From: Halocalculus aciditolerans
GTDB lineage: Archaea; Halobacteriota; Halobacteria; Halobacteriales; Halobacteriaceae
NCBI RefSeq assembly: GCF_014647475.1
Contig: NZ_BMPG01000001.1
Coordinates: 682,001 to 746,000, forward strand
DNA length: 64,000 nucleotides
Direction: 5' to 3'
The translations under genes were made by a program, and so were the position numbers. Shown here piece by piece: positions 16,023 through 25,305 of the stretch. Each line of letters starts with the position of its first letter. The stretch's first letter is position 1. The notes under the pieces were generated by a model. That model saw only the letters and a program-made list of their open reading frames with translations. It did not search any database and was not told the origin of the DNA.

Positions 16023-16712
16023 CTACGGTGATTCGGCGCGCGCTTCGAGTTTCTCCGCGCGGGTGGCGAGCGCGAGGAACGCGCCGAGGACGGTGAGGAC
16101 GACCGCGCCCGCGGCCATCTGGAGGTGCGGGGTCGTCGGGTGGGTGTAGAAGCCGGTGGCGGCGTCGACGGCCTGCGGCGGAAGGACGGTGTGGTGGGGG
16201 GTTCCCGCGAGCGGGACGAAGTAGTCGACGACGTCGTTGAGGAGGTAGTAGGCGACGGCGACGGCGACGGCGGAGACGCGGAAGTCGCTGTAGCGGTAGA
16301 CGACGAAGGCCTCGACGGTCATGGCGAGGTGACTCCAGAACAAGAAGTTGTACATGAGCGGGTGGAGGCCGGCGAAACCGTCCTTGAAGAGGAGGAGCGT
16401 GAACGGCGTCCAGAAGCCGAGTTTGATGCAGCCCATGAACGCGAGGGCGTCGAGCCACTGGCGCTGGCGGCCGACGTACCAGCAGAGCAGGCTCATCGCG
16501 ATGAAGAACGTCGCCGTCGGCGAGTCGGGGACGAGCGGCCAGAACGCGAGCGGCTCGTGGCCGAGCTGCGGGATGTAGTAGTAGAAGCCGAACGCGGTGC
16601 CGACGAGGTTCACGAGGACGATGAGCGGGAGGAGGCGGTACGCGAGGTCCTCCACGCGCTCGGGGAGCGGCGCGACGTACCACGGGAGCGACTCACGGTC
16701 GGGCCAGGCCAT
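16023..16712 (-). CDS. DUF1405 family membrane protein
   Basis: 229 residues with six hydrophobic segments. Family-like features are the first helix LLPLIVLVNLVGTAFGFYYY, then an aromatic segment FFIAMSLLCWYVGRQRQWLD and MYNFLFWSHLAMTVEAFVVY. The Tyr/Trp-rich loops and total length match DUF1405. Function is unknown. It converges on the regulator gene with 52 bp between stops. Upstream (16713-16963) are about 250 bp without a convincing gene except the pdxS promoter. Confidence 0.82.
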   Translation of the reverse strand: MAWPDRESLPWYVAPLPERVEDLAYRLLPLIVLVNLVGTAFGFYYYIPQLGHEPLAFWPLVPDSPTATFFIAMSLLCWYVGRQRQWLDALAFMGCIKLGFWTPFTLLLFKDGFAGLHPLMYNFLFWSHLAMTVEAFVVYRYSDFRVSAVAVAVAYYLLNDVVDYFVPLAGTPHHTVLPPQAVDAATGFYTHPTTPHLQMAAGAVVLTVLGAFLALATRAEKLEARAESP

Positions 16713-16931
16713 GGCGGGAGAGGGAGCGCGGAGCGCAAAGGACTACCGACTTCGCGAGTCTACCGGTCGACGACGGTGCCCCCGGTCGCGTCGACGGCGG
16801 TGTGCTCGGCCTCGTTGACGGCGCGCTCGGGCGACTCGACGAGTGACGATATCGGCGGTGTCACGCTCGTTCGCTTCGTTTCGATGGGCGCTTGGGGGGC
16901 TCGCTCGTCGCGGCGGTGTTCCGCAATCGGC

Positions 16932-16939
16932 ATTACTTA
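16932..16939 (+). promoter_or_regulatory. TATA-like element of pdxS
   Basis: ATTACTTA lies 25-32 bp before ATG 16964, the expected distance for a leaderless haloarchaeal transcript. Surrounding DNA is GC-rich. Confidence 0.45.
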
Positions 16940-16963
16940 GGTCGTCGGGCGGGAAATCGGAGT

Positions 16964-17872
16964 ATGGCTGAATCCACCGACCTCGAAGAGCTGAAGCGGG
17001 GGACGGACCTCGTGAAGCGCGGGTTCGCGCGCATGCAGAAAGGCGGCGTCATCATGGACGTCGTGAACGCCGAGCAGGCGCGTATCGCGGAGGACGCGGG
17101 CGCGGTCGCCGTCATGCACTTAGAGGCCGTTCCGGCGGACATCCGGAAGCGCGGCGGCGTCGCGCGGATGGCGGACCCGAGCGGGATTCAGGAGGTCATC
17201 GACGAGGTCTCCATCCCGGTGATGGGGAAGGTCCGTATCGGCCACCGGAAGGAGGCCGAGATCATGGAGGTCGCGGGCGCGGACATGATCGACGAGTCCG
17301 AGGTCCTCACGCCGGCGGACGACAAGTACCACATCGACAAGCGCGATTTCACCGCGCCGTTCGTCTGCGGCGCGCGGAACCTCGGGGAGGCGCTCCGCCG
17401 CATCGACGAGGGCGCGGCGATGATTCGCACGAAGGGCGAGGCCGGCACGGGCGACGTGAACCAGGCCGTCCACCACCAGCGCACCATCAAGAGCGCGATT
17501 CGCAAGCTCGAAGGGATGAACCACGAGGAGCGCGAGATGTGGGCGCGCGAGAACGAGGCTCCCGCCGAGCTCGTCCACGAGACCGCGGAAATGGGCCGCC
17601 TCCCCGTCGTGAACTTCGCGGCGGGCGGCATCGCGACTCCGGCGGACGCGGCGCTCATGATGTACCACGAGTGCGACGGCATCTTCGTCGGCTCCGGCAT
17701 CTTCGGCGCGGAGGACCCCGAGCGGATGGGTCGCGCGGTCGTCGACGCCGTCAACAACTGGGACGACCCCGAGAAGCTCGCGGCCATCGCCTCCGACATC
17801 GGCGCGGGGATGAAGGGCGAGGCGAACGTCGACCTCCCCGAGGAGGAGAAGCTGCAGGGCCGCGGGAACTGA
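16964..17872 (+). CDS. pdxS: Pyridoxal 5'-phosphate synthase lyase subunit PdxS
   Basis: 302 residues, the TIM-barrel half of DXP-independent PLP synthase, which condenses ribose 5-phosphate, glyceraldehyde 3-phosphate and ammonia. Conserved blocks are [20 protein letters not shown] (27-46), [17 protein letters not shown]-like [20 protein letters not shown] (with the lysine that binds R5P in this region), [19 protein letters not shown], and the phosphate loop [17 protein letters not shown] 16964 starts the family sequence [13 protein letters not shown]. The glutaminase partner pdxT is not in this window. The nearest neighbour downstream is the nitrilase-type gene, on the same strand 117 bp away. 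Confidence 0.95.
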   Translation: MAESTDLEELKRGTDLVKRGFARMQKGGVIMDVVNAEQARIAEDAGAVAVMHLEAVPADIRKRGGVARMADPSGIQEVIDEVSIPVMGKVRIGHRKEAEIMEVAGADMIDESEVLTPADDKYHIDKRDFTAPFVCGARNLGEALRRIDEGAAMIRTKGEAGTGDVNQAVHHQRTIKSAIRKLEGMNHEEREMWARENEAPAELVHETAEMGRLPVVNFAAGGIATPADAALMMYHECDGIFVGSGIFGAEDPERMGRAVVDAVNNWDDPEKLAAIASDIGAGMKGEANVDLPEEEKLQGRGN

Positions 17873-17989
17873 CCGACGGCTACCGAACGGCTTTCGTCGC
17901 TGCTTCTTCGCCGGTTCGCGGTCTCGTGCTCGGTTTCATCGCTCGCGGAGTGCCGAACGACTTTTCGGCGCGGGGGCTGAGAGTCGGGT

Positions 17990-18811
17990 ATGGCTTCGTT
18001 CACGGTCGGTCTCTGTCAGGTCGGTGCGGCACCCGGCGAGTCGGCGGCGTCCTTCCGCCGACGGGTGTCGGAGTCGATGGACCGCGCGGGCGACGCGAAC
18101 TGCTACGTCCTCCCGGAACTGGTCGCGTGCACGCGGCACTGGACGGCGGGGTCGACCGCCCGCGACCTCGTCCTCGACGAGGCTGAGGCGGACGACTACT
18201 GCGAGTTCCTCGCGGGCGAGGCGGACGAGCGGAACGCCGTCGTGGTCGGCGGGTCGTACTACGCCGAGACGAGCGACGACATCCGGAACCGCTGCGTCGT
18301 CGCCGTCCCCGGCGAGGGCGTGGCGACCTACGACAAAGCCCACCCGATTCCGTCGGAGCGCACGGCGGGCGTGGCGGCGTCCGAGCACGTCGCGCCGGTC
18401 GTCGAACACGGGGGCGTGAAAGTCGGCGTCGCGGTCTGCTACGACGTCGAGTTCCCCGAGTTCGTCCGCGAGGCCGTCGACCGCGGCGCGGAAGTGCTCG
18501 CCGTGCCGTCGTGGACGGGGGCGCGCGCCGGCTACGAGCGCGTCCGCCGGTGCGCCGCGGCGCGCGCCGTCGAGAATCAGGCGTACGTCGCGGCCGTGCC
18601 GCTCGTCGCCCCCGCCGCCGACGTCGACGCGACCGGCCGCTCGGCGGTCTACGGTCCCTGCGACGGCCTCGTCGGCCCGGACGGCACGCGACTCACGCTC
18701 CCCGCGGACGAGGACGCCGCCGCGTCCTGCACGGTCGACATGGACGCGCTCAGGGAGTCGCGGGAAGCCGCGGACGTCCGCCCGTACACCGACGCCACCG
18801 AAGTCTTCTAA
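17990..18811 (+). CDS. Nitrilase-superfamily carbon-nitrogen hydrolase
   Basis: 273 residues. The catalytic triad is intact: E43 in YVLPELVA, K116 in TYDKAHPIPSE, and C150 in VGVAVCYDVEFPEF. These enzymes hydrolyse amides, nitriles or N-carbamoyl compounds; N-carbamoyl-beta-alanine and omega-amidase branches are in this family. It is the first gene of a plus-strand group with an aminotransferase, an MMSDH-type dehydrogenase, an amidase and an ABC importer, which suggests liberation of an amino acid from an imported amide or ureide. The substrate cannot be deduced. A weak T-rich stretch (CTTTTCGG, near 17957-17964) lies about 30 bp upstream. Confidence 0.9.
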   Translation: MASFTVGLCQVGAAPGESAASFRRRVSESMDRAGDANCYVLPELVACTRHWTAGSTARDLVLDEAEADDYCEFLAGEADERNAVVVGGSYYAETSDDIRNRCVVAVPGEGVATYDKAHPIPSERTAGVAASEHVAPVVEHGGVKVGVAVCYDVEFPEFVREAVDRGAEVLAVPSWTGARAGYERVRRCAAARAVENQAYVAAVPLVAPAADVDATGRSAVYGPCDGLVGPDGTRLTLPADEDAAASCTVDMDALRESREAADVRPYTDATEVF

Positions 18812-18884
18812 CCACGTTCGAAGCTCGTTCGCCGACTCCCCGGCTATCTGAACGTCGTTCGACGACTTCCGGATTCGGCGAAGG

Positions 18885-18890
18885 TTTATC
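18885..18890 (+). promoter_or_regulatory. TATA box of the aminotransferase operon
   Basis: TTTATC at 26-31 bp before ATG 18916. It suggests that the aminotransferase and dehydrogenase genes have their own leaderless transcript, separate from the nitrilase gene. Confidence 0.5.
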
Positions 18891-18915
18891 TCGCGTCCCG
18901 TTCGCGTTTCTGAGT

Positions 18916-20232
18916 ATGGATCAGTCTACCATCCCGCACTGGTACGCGCCGGACGGCGACGTGCTCGAACTCGTCGAGGGCGAGGGCGTCCGCGTCTCCG
19001 ACGCCGACGGGAACGAGTACCTCGACTTCCTCTCCCAGCTCTACAGCGTGAACGCCGGGCACTCCCAGCCGGCAATCGCGGACGCGATGGCCGAGCAAGC
19101 CCGGAAGATCGCGTACGTCTCGCCGTCGAAGCACAACGACCAGCGCGCGCGCCTCGCCGGCCGCCTCGCCGAGAAAGCCCCCGACTCACTCACCGACGTC
19201 ATGTTCTCCGTGACGGGGAGCGAGGCGAACGAGGCCGCGATGCAGCTCGCGCGCGACTACCAGGGCGCGTCGAAGATTCTCACGCGCTGGCGGTCCTACC
19301 ACGGCTCGACCTACGGCGCGGCCGCGCTCACCGGCGACCCGAGCACGCGCGCCGCCGTCGAAGAACACGCCGCGGTCACCGGCCACGCGAAGTTCCTCCC
19401 GCCGCTCGACTACGGCGGCCCCTTCAGTGCCGACACCCCCGAGGAGCTCGCGGAGCAGGCCGCCGACCACCTGGAGTGGGTCATCCGGAACGAGGGCCCG
19501 GACTCCATCGCCGCGCTCTTCACCGAACCCATCGCCGGCACCTCCGGTGCCTATCCCGCGCCGCCCGGCTACTTCGAGCGCGTGAGAGAACTCTGCGACG
19601 AGTACGACATCCTCCTCGTCTCCGACGAGGTCATCGCGGGCTTCGGCCGCTGCGGCGACTGGTTCGGCATCCAGACAGAAGGCGTCGAGCCCGACATGAT
19701 CACGTTCGCGAAGGGCGTCACGTCGTCGTACGCGCCGCTCGCCGGCGTCATCGTGAATGAGGAGATCGCCGAACACGTCGGCGAGGAGGGCATGCCGGTC
19801 GGGCAGACGTTCGCCGGCCACCCCGTCTCCTGCGCCGCCGGGAACGCCGCCCTCGACGCCTACGAGGACGGCATGCTCGAGAACGTCCGCGACCTCGCGC
19901 CGCACCTCGAAGCCCGCCTCCGCGACCTCGAATCCGTCCCGGAGGTCCAGGATGTCCACGGCCGCGGCTTCCTCTGGAGCGTCGAGTTCGGCCGCCCGGA
20001 CGGCGAGAAAGACGAGTTCCTCTTCGACCCGCGCGTCGACGAGGGCGAGAACCCCGTCGCCGCCGTCCGCGACGAAGCCCGGGCGCGCGGCGTGCTCTTC
20101 GGGAGCGGACGCCCCGACACGCAGGTCCTCGTCGCCCCGCCGCTCTGCACCGAGCAGGACGACATCGACCGCGCCGTCGACGTCCTCGAAGCGAGCGTCG
20201 ACGCCGCCTTCGGCGCGAACGGAGGTGACTGA
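18916..20232 (+). CDS. Class III PLP-dependent aminotransferase (omega-amino acid type)
   Basis: 438 residues. The PLP lysine is K266 in MITFAKGVTSSYAPLAG; the PLP-binding Asp is D237 in ILLVSDEVIAGFGR. VTGSEANEAAMQLARDY and the TFAGHPVSCAAG segment are typical of the omega-amino acid:pyruvate and 4-aminobutyrate/beta-alanine aminotransferases. It would convert a terminal amino group to a semialdehyde. The next gene starts immediately after the TGA (no spacer), and encodes a semialdehyde dehydrogenase, strongly implying sequential steps. ATG 18916 (MDQSTIPHWY) has a TATA box at the right distance. Confidence 0.93.
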   Translation: MDQSTIPHWYAPDGDVLELVEGEGVRVSDADGNEYLDFLSQLYSVNAGHSQPAIADAMAEQARKIAYVSPSKHNDQRARLAGRLAEKAPDSLTDVMFSVTGSEANEAAMQLARDYQGASKILTRWRSYHGSTYGAAALTGDPSTRAAVEEHAAVTGHAKFLPPLDYGGPFSADTPEELAEQAADHLEWVIRNEGPDSIAALFTEPIAGTSGAYPAPPGYFERVRELCDEYDILLVSDEVIAGFGRCGDWFGIQTEGVEPDMITFAKGVTSSYAPLAGVIVNEEIAEHVGEEGMPVGQTFAGHPVSCAAGNAALDAYEDGMLENVRDLAPHLEARLRDLESVPEVQDVHGRGFLWSVEFGRPDGEKDEFLFDPRVDEGENPVAAVRDEARARGVLFGSGRPDTQVLVAPPLCTEQDDIDRAVDVLEASVDAAFGANGGD

Positions 20233-21681
20233 ATGCGGGAACTCGAACACTTCGTGGGCGGGGAGTGGCGGACCGGGAGCGGAGCGGACGGCGCGGACGT
20301 GGTGAACCCGGCGACGAACGAGGCGGTCGCGACGGTGGCGTACGCGAGCGAGGGCGACCTGGACGACGCCATCGCGGCCGCGAACGACGCCTTCGAGGAG
20401 TGGAGCGAGACCCCCGTCGAAGCCCGCATCCAGCCGCTCTTCCGGTACAAGCAGCTCTTAGAGGAGAACCAAGAGGACCTCGCGGAGACGCTCGTCGAAG
20501 AGCACGGGAAGACGAAGGCCGAGGCGATGGGCGAACTCCGCAGAGGCATCGAGAACGTCGAGGTCGCCTGCGGGATGCCGACGATGCTGCAGGGCGGCCA
20601 CCTCCCGCACGCCGCGCCCGAAATCGACGAGACGGCCGTCCGCCGGCCGCTCGGCACCTACGCCGCCATCACGCCGTTCAACTTCCCCGGGATGATCCCG
20701 CTCTGGTTCCTCCCCTATGCTGTCGCCGCCGGGAACACCTTCGTCCTCAAGCCGAGCGAGAAAACTCCTGTTACTGCCCAGCGCCTCGTCGAACTCGCCG
20801 ACGAAGCCGGTTTTCCCGATGGCGTCATCTCTCTCGTCAACGGCGGCCCCGAGACGGTGAACGGCATCCTCGAACACGACGGCGTCACCGGCGTCTCGTT
20901 CGTCGGCTCCACTCCCGTCGCGAAGCACGTCTACGAGACCGCGGCGAAGCACGGAAAGCGCGTGCAGGCGCAGGGCGGCGCGAAGAACCACATCCTCGTC
21001 GCGGACTCCGCGGACCTCGACTTCGCCGCCGAGCAGACCGTGAGCTCGGCGTTCGCGAACACCGGCCAGCGCTGCCTCGCCAACCCCGTCGCCGTCGTCG
21101 CCGACGGCGTCTACGACGAGTTCGTCGAGAAGGTCGTCGCGGAAGCCGCGTCGATGACGGTCGCTCCCGGTCTCGACGACGACTCGGAGATGGGCCCGCT
21201 CATCACGCCCGAGCACCACGAGCGCGTCCGCGACTACATCGAAACCGGCGTCGAGGAGGGCGCGGACCTCGTCCTCGACGGCCGCGACGGCGACGTCCCA
21301 GAGACGGGGAACTTCCTCGCGCCGAGCGTCTTCGCGGACGTCGACCCCGCCGACACCATCGCCCGCGAGGAAATCTTCGGCCCCGTCCTCGCGCTCGTCC
21401 GGGCCGACGACGTCGAGGACGCCATCGGCATCGCCAACGAGAGCGACTTCGGGAACGCCGCCAGCCTCTTCACCAGCGAGGGCGCTGACGCCAAGCGCTT
21501 CCGCCACGGCGTCGACGCCGGCAACCTCGGCGTCAACGTCGGCACCGCCGCCCCGATGGCGTTCTTCCACTTCGGCGGCCGCAAGGACTCCTTCTTCGGC
21601 GACCTGCACGCGCAGGGCGAAGACATGGTCCACTTCTACACCGACGAACACGTCTACATCGAACGCTGGCCCGACGCCTGA
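20233..21681 (+). CDS. mmsA: CoA-acylating (methyl)malonate-semialdehyde dehydrogenase
   Basis: 482 residues of the aldehyde dehydrogenase superfamily. The nucleophile is C281 in ANTGQRCLANP. The segment QGGAKNHILV, with Asn where most ALDHs have the general-base Glu, is typical of CoA-acylating MMSDH. AITPFNFPGMIPLWFLPYA is the NAD-binding start. The reaction converts malonate or methylmalonate semialdehyde plus CoA and NAD to acetyl- or propionyl-CoA and CO2. It directly follows the aminotransferase gene, fitting catabolism of beta-alanine or 3-aminoisobutyrate. The usual E. coli-type length is about 500. Confidence 0.93.
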   Translation: MRELEHFVGGEWRTGSGADGADVVNPATNEAVATVAYASEGDLDDAIAAANDAFEEWSETPVEARIQPLFRYKQLLEENQEDLAETLVEEHGKTKAEAMGELRRGIENVEVACGMPTMLQGGHLPHAAPEIDETAVRRPLGTYAAITPFNFPGMIPLWFLPYAVAAGNTFVLKPSEKTPVTAQRLVELADEAGFPDGVISLVNGGPETVNGILEHDGVTGVSFVGSTPVAKHVYETAAKHGKRVQAQGGAKNHILVADSADLDFAAEQTVSSAFANTGQRCLANPVAVVADGVYDEFVEKVVAEAASMTVAPGLDDDSEMGPLITPEHHERVRDYIETGVEEGADLVLDGRDGDVPETGNFLAPSVFADVDPADTIAREEIFGPVLALVRADDVEDAIGIANESDFGNAASLFTSEGADAKRFRHGVDAGNLGVNVGTAAPMAFFHFGGRKDSFFGDLHAQGEDMVHFYTDEHVYIERWPDA

Positions 21682-21753
21682 CCCGACCTCTTCGCTCTCG
21701 ATGCGTTCGCAGACGCCGCCCCGAACTAAGTAGTCGGTCCGCGATACGCCGGT

Positions 21754-23247
21754 ATGCCCGACAGTGAGTTCGACGTGGTCGAGGCGACCGTCGCGGACGT
21801 CCACGCGGCGATGCACGCGGGTGACGTCACCGCCGTCGACCTCGTCGACGCCTACCTCGCGCGCATCGACGCCTACGACGGCGAACTGAACGCGATTCTC
21901 ACCGTGAACGACGGGGCGCGCGAACGCGCCGCCGAACTCGACGCGGCCTTCGACGAATCAGGCGCTGTCGGGCCGCTCCACGGTATCCCCGTCGTGCTGA
22001 AGGACAACCAGGACACCCACGACATGCCGACGACCGCCGGCGCGGTGGCGCTCGCGGAGCACCAGCCGGAATCGGACGCGACCGGCGTCGCCCGCATCCG
22101 CGAGGCCGGCGGCGTCGTCCTCGCGAAGGCGAACCTCCAGGAGTTCGCGTTCGGCGTCGACACGATTAGCTCGCTCGGCGGCGCGACGGCGAACGCCTAC
22201 GACACCGACCGTCGACCGTCCGGGTCGAGCGGCGGAACCGCGGTCGCCGTCGCGGCGAACTTCAGCGTTCTCGGCACCGGTACCGACACCTGCTCGTCCA
22301 TTCGCTCGCCGCCCGCGTTCGCGAGCTGCGTCGGCGTCCGCCCGACCCGCGGGCTCGTGAGCCGCGACGGCGTCATTCCGCTCTGCGACACCCAGGACAC
22401 GCTCGGCCCCATCGCGCGAACGGTCGAGGACGCCGCTCGCCTGCTGGACGTCCTCGCGGGCTACGACCCCGCGGACCCGGTCAGCGCCCGCGGCGTCGAC
22501 TCCGTCCCCGACGACGGCTACGTCGCGTCCCTCGATGCGGACGGCCTCGACGGCGCGCGCATCGGCGTTGCTCGCCAACTTTTCGGACTGAACGACCCGG
22601 ACGCCGCCTCGGCGGACGCCGCGGCCGAGGTGACGCGCGTCGTCGACGCCGCGCTCGACGAGATGCGCGCCGCCGGAGCCGAACTCGCCGACCCCGTCGC
22701 CGTCCCCGACCGCGACACCCTCGAACGCCCACGCGTGCTCGCCGACGAGTTCCAGCGCGACCTCGACGCCTACCTCGACGGCCACGACGACCCGCCCGCC
22801 GGCTCCCTCCGCGAGATCTACGACTCCGGCACGATCGCGGACACCGTCGAAGCCCGCATCGAGGACACCGGCGTCCTCGACGTCACCGACCCCGAGGCCG
22901 ACCCCGACTACCTCCGCCGGCTCCGCGCCCGCGACACCCTCCGCACCGACATCCTCGCGCGAATGGCCGACCGCAATCTCGACGCGCTTCTCTACCCGCC
23001 GTCGACGATTCCGCCCGTGAATATTCCGGCGAATCAGCCGTTCTCGGAGTTGAACTGCGCGCTCTCCGCGCACACCGGGCTCCCGGCGGTCGTCGTTCCC
23101 GCCGGCTTCACGGAGGGCGGCCTCCCGGTCGGCGTCGAACTCCTCGGGCGCGCGTTCGCCGAACCCCGCCTCCTCGAACTCGCCGCCGGGTTCGAGGCCG
23201 CGACCGATCACCGCCGCCCGCCCGCGGCGTTCCCCGCGCTCGACTGA
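21754..23247 (+). CDS. Amidase-signature family amidase
   Basis: 497 residues. The Ser-cisSer-Lys catalytic system is visible: K83 in IPVVLKDNQD, S158/S159 in RPSGSSGGTAVAVAAN, and the nucleophile-bearing segment GTGTDTCSSIRSPP, where the family consensus TGGSIR is changed to TCSSIR but the serine before Ile is kept. Some amidases share this variant. Substrate is probably a small amide or peptide amide. It lies 72 bp after mmsA and ahead of the ABC importer, so it may process the imported compound. It has no signal peptide, so acts in the cytoplasm. Confidence 0.9.
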   Translation: MPDSEFDVVEATVADVHAAMHAGDVTAVDLVDAYLARIDAYDGELNAILTVNDGARERAAELDAAFDESGAVGPLHGIPVVLKDNQDTHDMPTTAGAVALAEHQPESDATGVARIREAGGVVLAKANLQEFAFGVDTISSLGGATANAYDTDRRPSGSSGGTAVAVAANFSVLGTGTDTCSSIRSPPAFASCVGVRPTRGLVSRDGVIPLCDTQDTLGPIARTVEDAARLLDVLAGYDPADPVSARGVDSVPDDGYVASLDADGLDGARIGVARQLFGLNDPDAASADAAAEVTRVVDAALDEMRAAGAELADPVAVPDRDTLERPRVLADEFQRDLDAYLDGHDDPPAGSLREIYDSGTIADTVEARIEDTGVLDVTDPEADPDYLRRLRARDTLRTDILARMADRNLDALLYPPSTIPPVNIPANQPFSELNCALSAHTGLPAVVVPAGFTEGGLPVGVELLGRAFAEPRLLELAAGFEAATDHRRPPAAFPALD

Positions 23248-23308
23248 CGGATCCGACTCCGGGTCCCTCGACGCGATCCTCTCTCGTCCGGGGTCCGAAC
23301 CACGCAGT

Positions 23309-23589
23309 GTGTCCGAACTGGTCTCTCTCGCGGACCGTCGACGCGGCGCGCGAGCGCGTCGAGGGCGAACGCGTCGCCGTGAAGGGGTGGCCGGACGGGC
23401 TCACGCGACTCGTCGGGGACTGGAGCCGCCGGCGGGGAGGTCGGGGACGTCTCCCGCGAGCCGCCGGCCAGCCATGTCCCGCCGAACCGACACGTCGTCG
23501 CCGTGCGGGTCGCGAGGACGGGAGCGGACGGCGCGCACGCGGTTAGAACGCGGGTCGAGTCGACCCCCGGAACGACCATCCTCGACTAG
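23309..23589 (+). pseudogene. Possible decayed small gene in the amidase-dppA gap
   Basis: The 408-bp gap 23248-23655 has no intact gene. Three overlapping frames read like parts of one natural haloarchaeal protein: VSELVSLADR from GTG 23309, then VDAARERVEGERVAVKGWPD in another frame, then EVGDVSREPPASHVPPNRHV running to TAG 23587-23589 in a third. Joining them needs two single-base indels. I cannot name a family. It may be a degraded gene or chance codon-like composition. Confidence 0.3.
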
Positions 23590-23623
23590 TCCTATCAGCT
23601 AACAGGGTGTTCGAATCGCCAAC

Positions 23624-23630
23624 CATATAT
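23624..23630 (+). promoter_or_regulatory. TATA box of the ABC importer operon
   Basis: CATATAT lies 26-32 bp before GTG 23656. It is the clearest TATA box of the island and marks the ABC operon as a separate, probably leaderless, transcription unit. Confidence 0.6.
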
Positions 23631-23655
23631 CTGTGGTAATCCAAATCGACACACT

Positions 23656-25284
23656 GTGACACAAGATACCAATAACACCGGTGTGAGCCGGCGCGGTTTC
23701 CTGACGGCTGCCGGCGCGGCAGGCGTCACCGCCGCGCTCGCCGGGTGTTCGGGGGGATCGGGCGATACGACGACGACGAGCAGCGGAACGACGAGCGGGA
23801 CGACGCAGTCGACGACGACGAGCGGCGACGAGTCCCTGGCGGTCACCATCACGCAGGGCCAGATGCCGACGACGCTCGACCCGCAGGACCACCGCGAGAC
23901 GACGACGGACAACGTCGTCCTGCAGGCCTACGAGGGCCTGCTCTCCCGGAGCGCCGAAGGGTCCGTGCAGGCCGAACTGGCGACGGAGTGGGAGCGCGTC
24001 GAAGAAGGCCGCGTGCGCTTCCACCTCCGCGAGGGCGTGACGTTCCACTCCGGGAACGACCTCACCGCGGAGGACGTCGCGTACAGCATCAACCGCATCG
24101 TGAAAGAGGACGTCGGGTTCGTCAGCCCGCAGTCCGACCAGCTCCCGGGCGTCACCGGCGCGGAAGTCGCCGACGTCGACGGGATGGCCGTCGACGTCAT
24201 CTCCGACGGCCTGAACCCCATCGTCTTCGCGTCCTTCGCGACGTACTGCGACGTCATGGAGAAGGCGTGGGTGCAGGAGAACTCGAAGAACTACGTCGCC
24301 CAGCACATGAACGGCACCGGGCCGTTCAAGCTCAAGAACTACGAGGAGGACGTTCAGGTCGTCTTCGAGCGCAACGAGGACTACTGGCGCGACCCCGCCG
24401 CCGTGACGGAGCTGACGTTCGACGCGGCGTCCGAGTCGAGCGTCCGCGTGAACAAGCTCATCGAGAACGAGAGCGACATCATCGTGAACGTCCCGCCGCA
24501 GGACATCAGCCGCGTGCGCTCTGCGGACAACGCGTCCGTCACCGCCGTGCCGTCCACGCGCGTCATCTACAACGCGATGCGGTACGACGTCGAGCCGTTC
24601 GACAGCGTCGACTTCCGGCAGGCGATGAACCACGCCGTCGACATGGAGTCCATCGTCGAGAACGTCCTCTCCGGGTTCGGCGCGGTGACGAACCAGCCGA
24701 CGCTGGAGAACTTCTTCGGGTACAACCCCGACATCTCGAACTACGAGTTCGACCGCGAAAAGGCCGAATCCCTCGTCGAATCCTCGGGGTACGCGGGCGC
24801 GGAAATCGAACTGCACACGCCCGTCGGCCGCTACCTGAAGGACGTCGAAGTCGCGCAGGCCGTCGTGAACCAGATTAACCAGCTGTCGAACGTCTCCGCG
24901 AGCCTCAAGCAGCGCGACTTCGGCGCGCTCGCCGGTGAACTCGCCGACGGCGACATCACGACCGGCCCGCACTGGTACCTCATCGGCTGGGGGAACGCGA
25001 CGTTCGACGCGAGCCAGACGCTCATCCCGCTCCTCACGAGCGGCGGCTCGCTCACCTCCTGGGAGAACGACGAGTTCGACTCCCTCGTCGAGCAAGCGCA
25101 GAACGAGGGCGACCAGGACAAGCGCGAGCAGCTCCTCCAGGAAGCGAACCAGCTCGCGCACGACGAAGCCCCGTGGATCTTCCTCAATCGGCAGTTCAGC
25201 GTCTACGGGCAGACGACGCGCATCTCCTGGGAAGCACGGTCCGACGAACGCATCGACGCGTACGCCATCGGGCACGGGAGCTAA
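23656..25284 (+). CDS. ABC transporter substrate-binding protein, family 5 (peptide/nickel type), Tat lipoprotein
   Basis: 542 residues. The N-terminus SRRGFLTAAGAAGVTAALAG followed by C is a twin-arginine signal with lipobox, as usual for haloarchaeal lipoproteins. A Thr/Ser/Gly-rich linker (about 33-55) tethers the binding domain. Family 5 features include MPTTLDPQDHRETTTDNVV and the central NGTGPFKLKNYEEDVQVVFE. The protein captures its ligand outside the membrane and delivers it to the permeases encoded downstream. Peptides, nickel chelates, opines or amides are possible ligands; the neighbours favour an amide or peptide. GTG is the start. Confidence 0.94.
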   Translation: MTQDTNNTGVSRRGFLTAAGAAGVTAALAGCSGGSGDTTTTSSGTTSGTTQSTTTSGDESLAVTITQGQMPTTLDPQDHRETTTDNVVLQAYEGLLSRSAEGSVQAELATEWERVEEGRVRFHLREGVTFHSGNDLTAEDVAYSINRIVKEDVGFVSPQSDQLPGVTGAEVADVDGMAVDVISDGLNPIVFASFATYCDVMEKAWVQENSKNYVAQHMNGTGPFKLKNYEEDVQVVFERNEDYWRDPAAVTELTFDAASESSVRVNKLIENESDIIVNVPPQDISRVRSADNASVTAVPSTRVIYNAMRYDVEPFDSVDFRQAMNHAVDMESIVENVLSGFGAVTNQPTLENFFGYNPDISNYEFDREKAESLVESSGYAGAEIELHTPVGRYLKDVEVAQAVVNQINQLSNVSASLKQRDFGALAGELADGDITTGPHWYLIGWGNATFDASQTLIPLLTSGGSLTSWENDEFDSLVEQAQNEGDQDKREQLLQEANQLAHDEAPWIFLNRQFSVYGQTTRISWEARSDERIDAYAIGHGS

Positions 25285-25305
25285 CCCGCGCCACCCCTCC
25301 TATCA

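Noticed and set aside
16964-18811. pdxT (PLP synthase glutaminase) next to pdxS
   Set aside because: The following gene is a nitrilase-type hydrolase with Glu-Lys-Cys triad, not a class I glutaminase with Cys-His-Glu.
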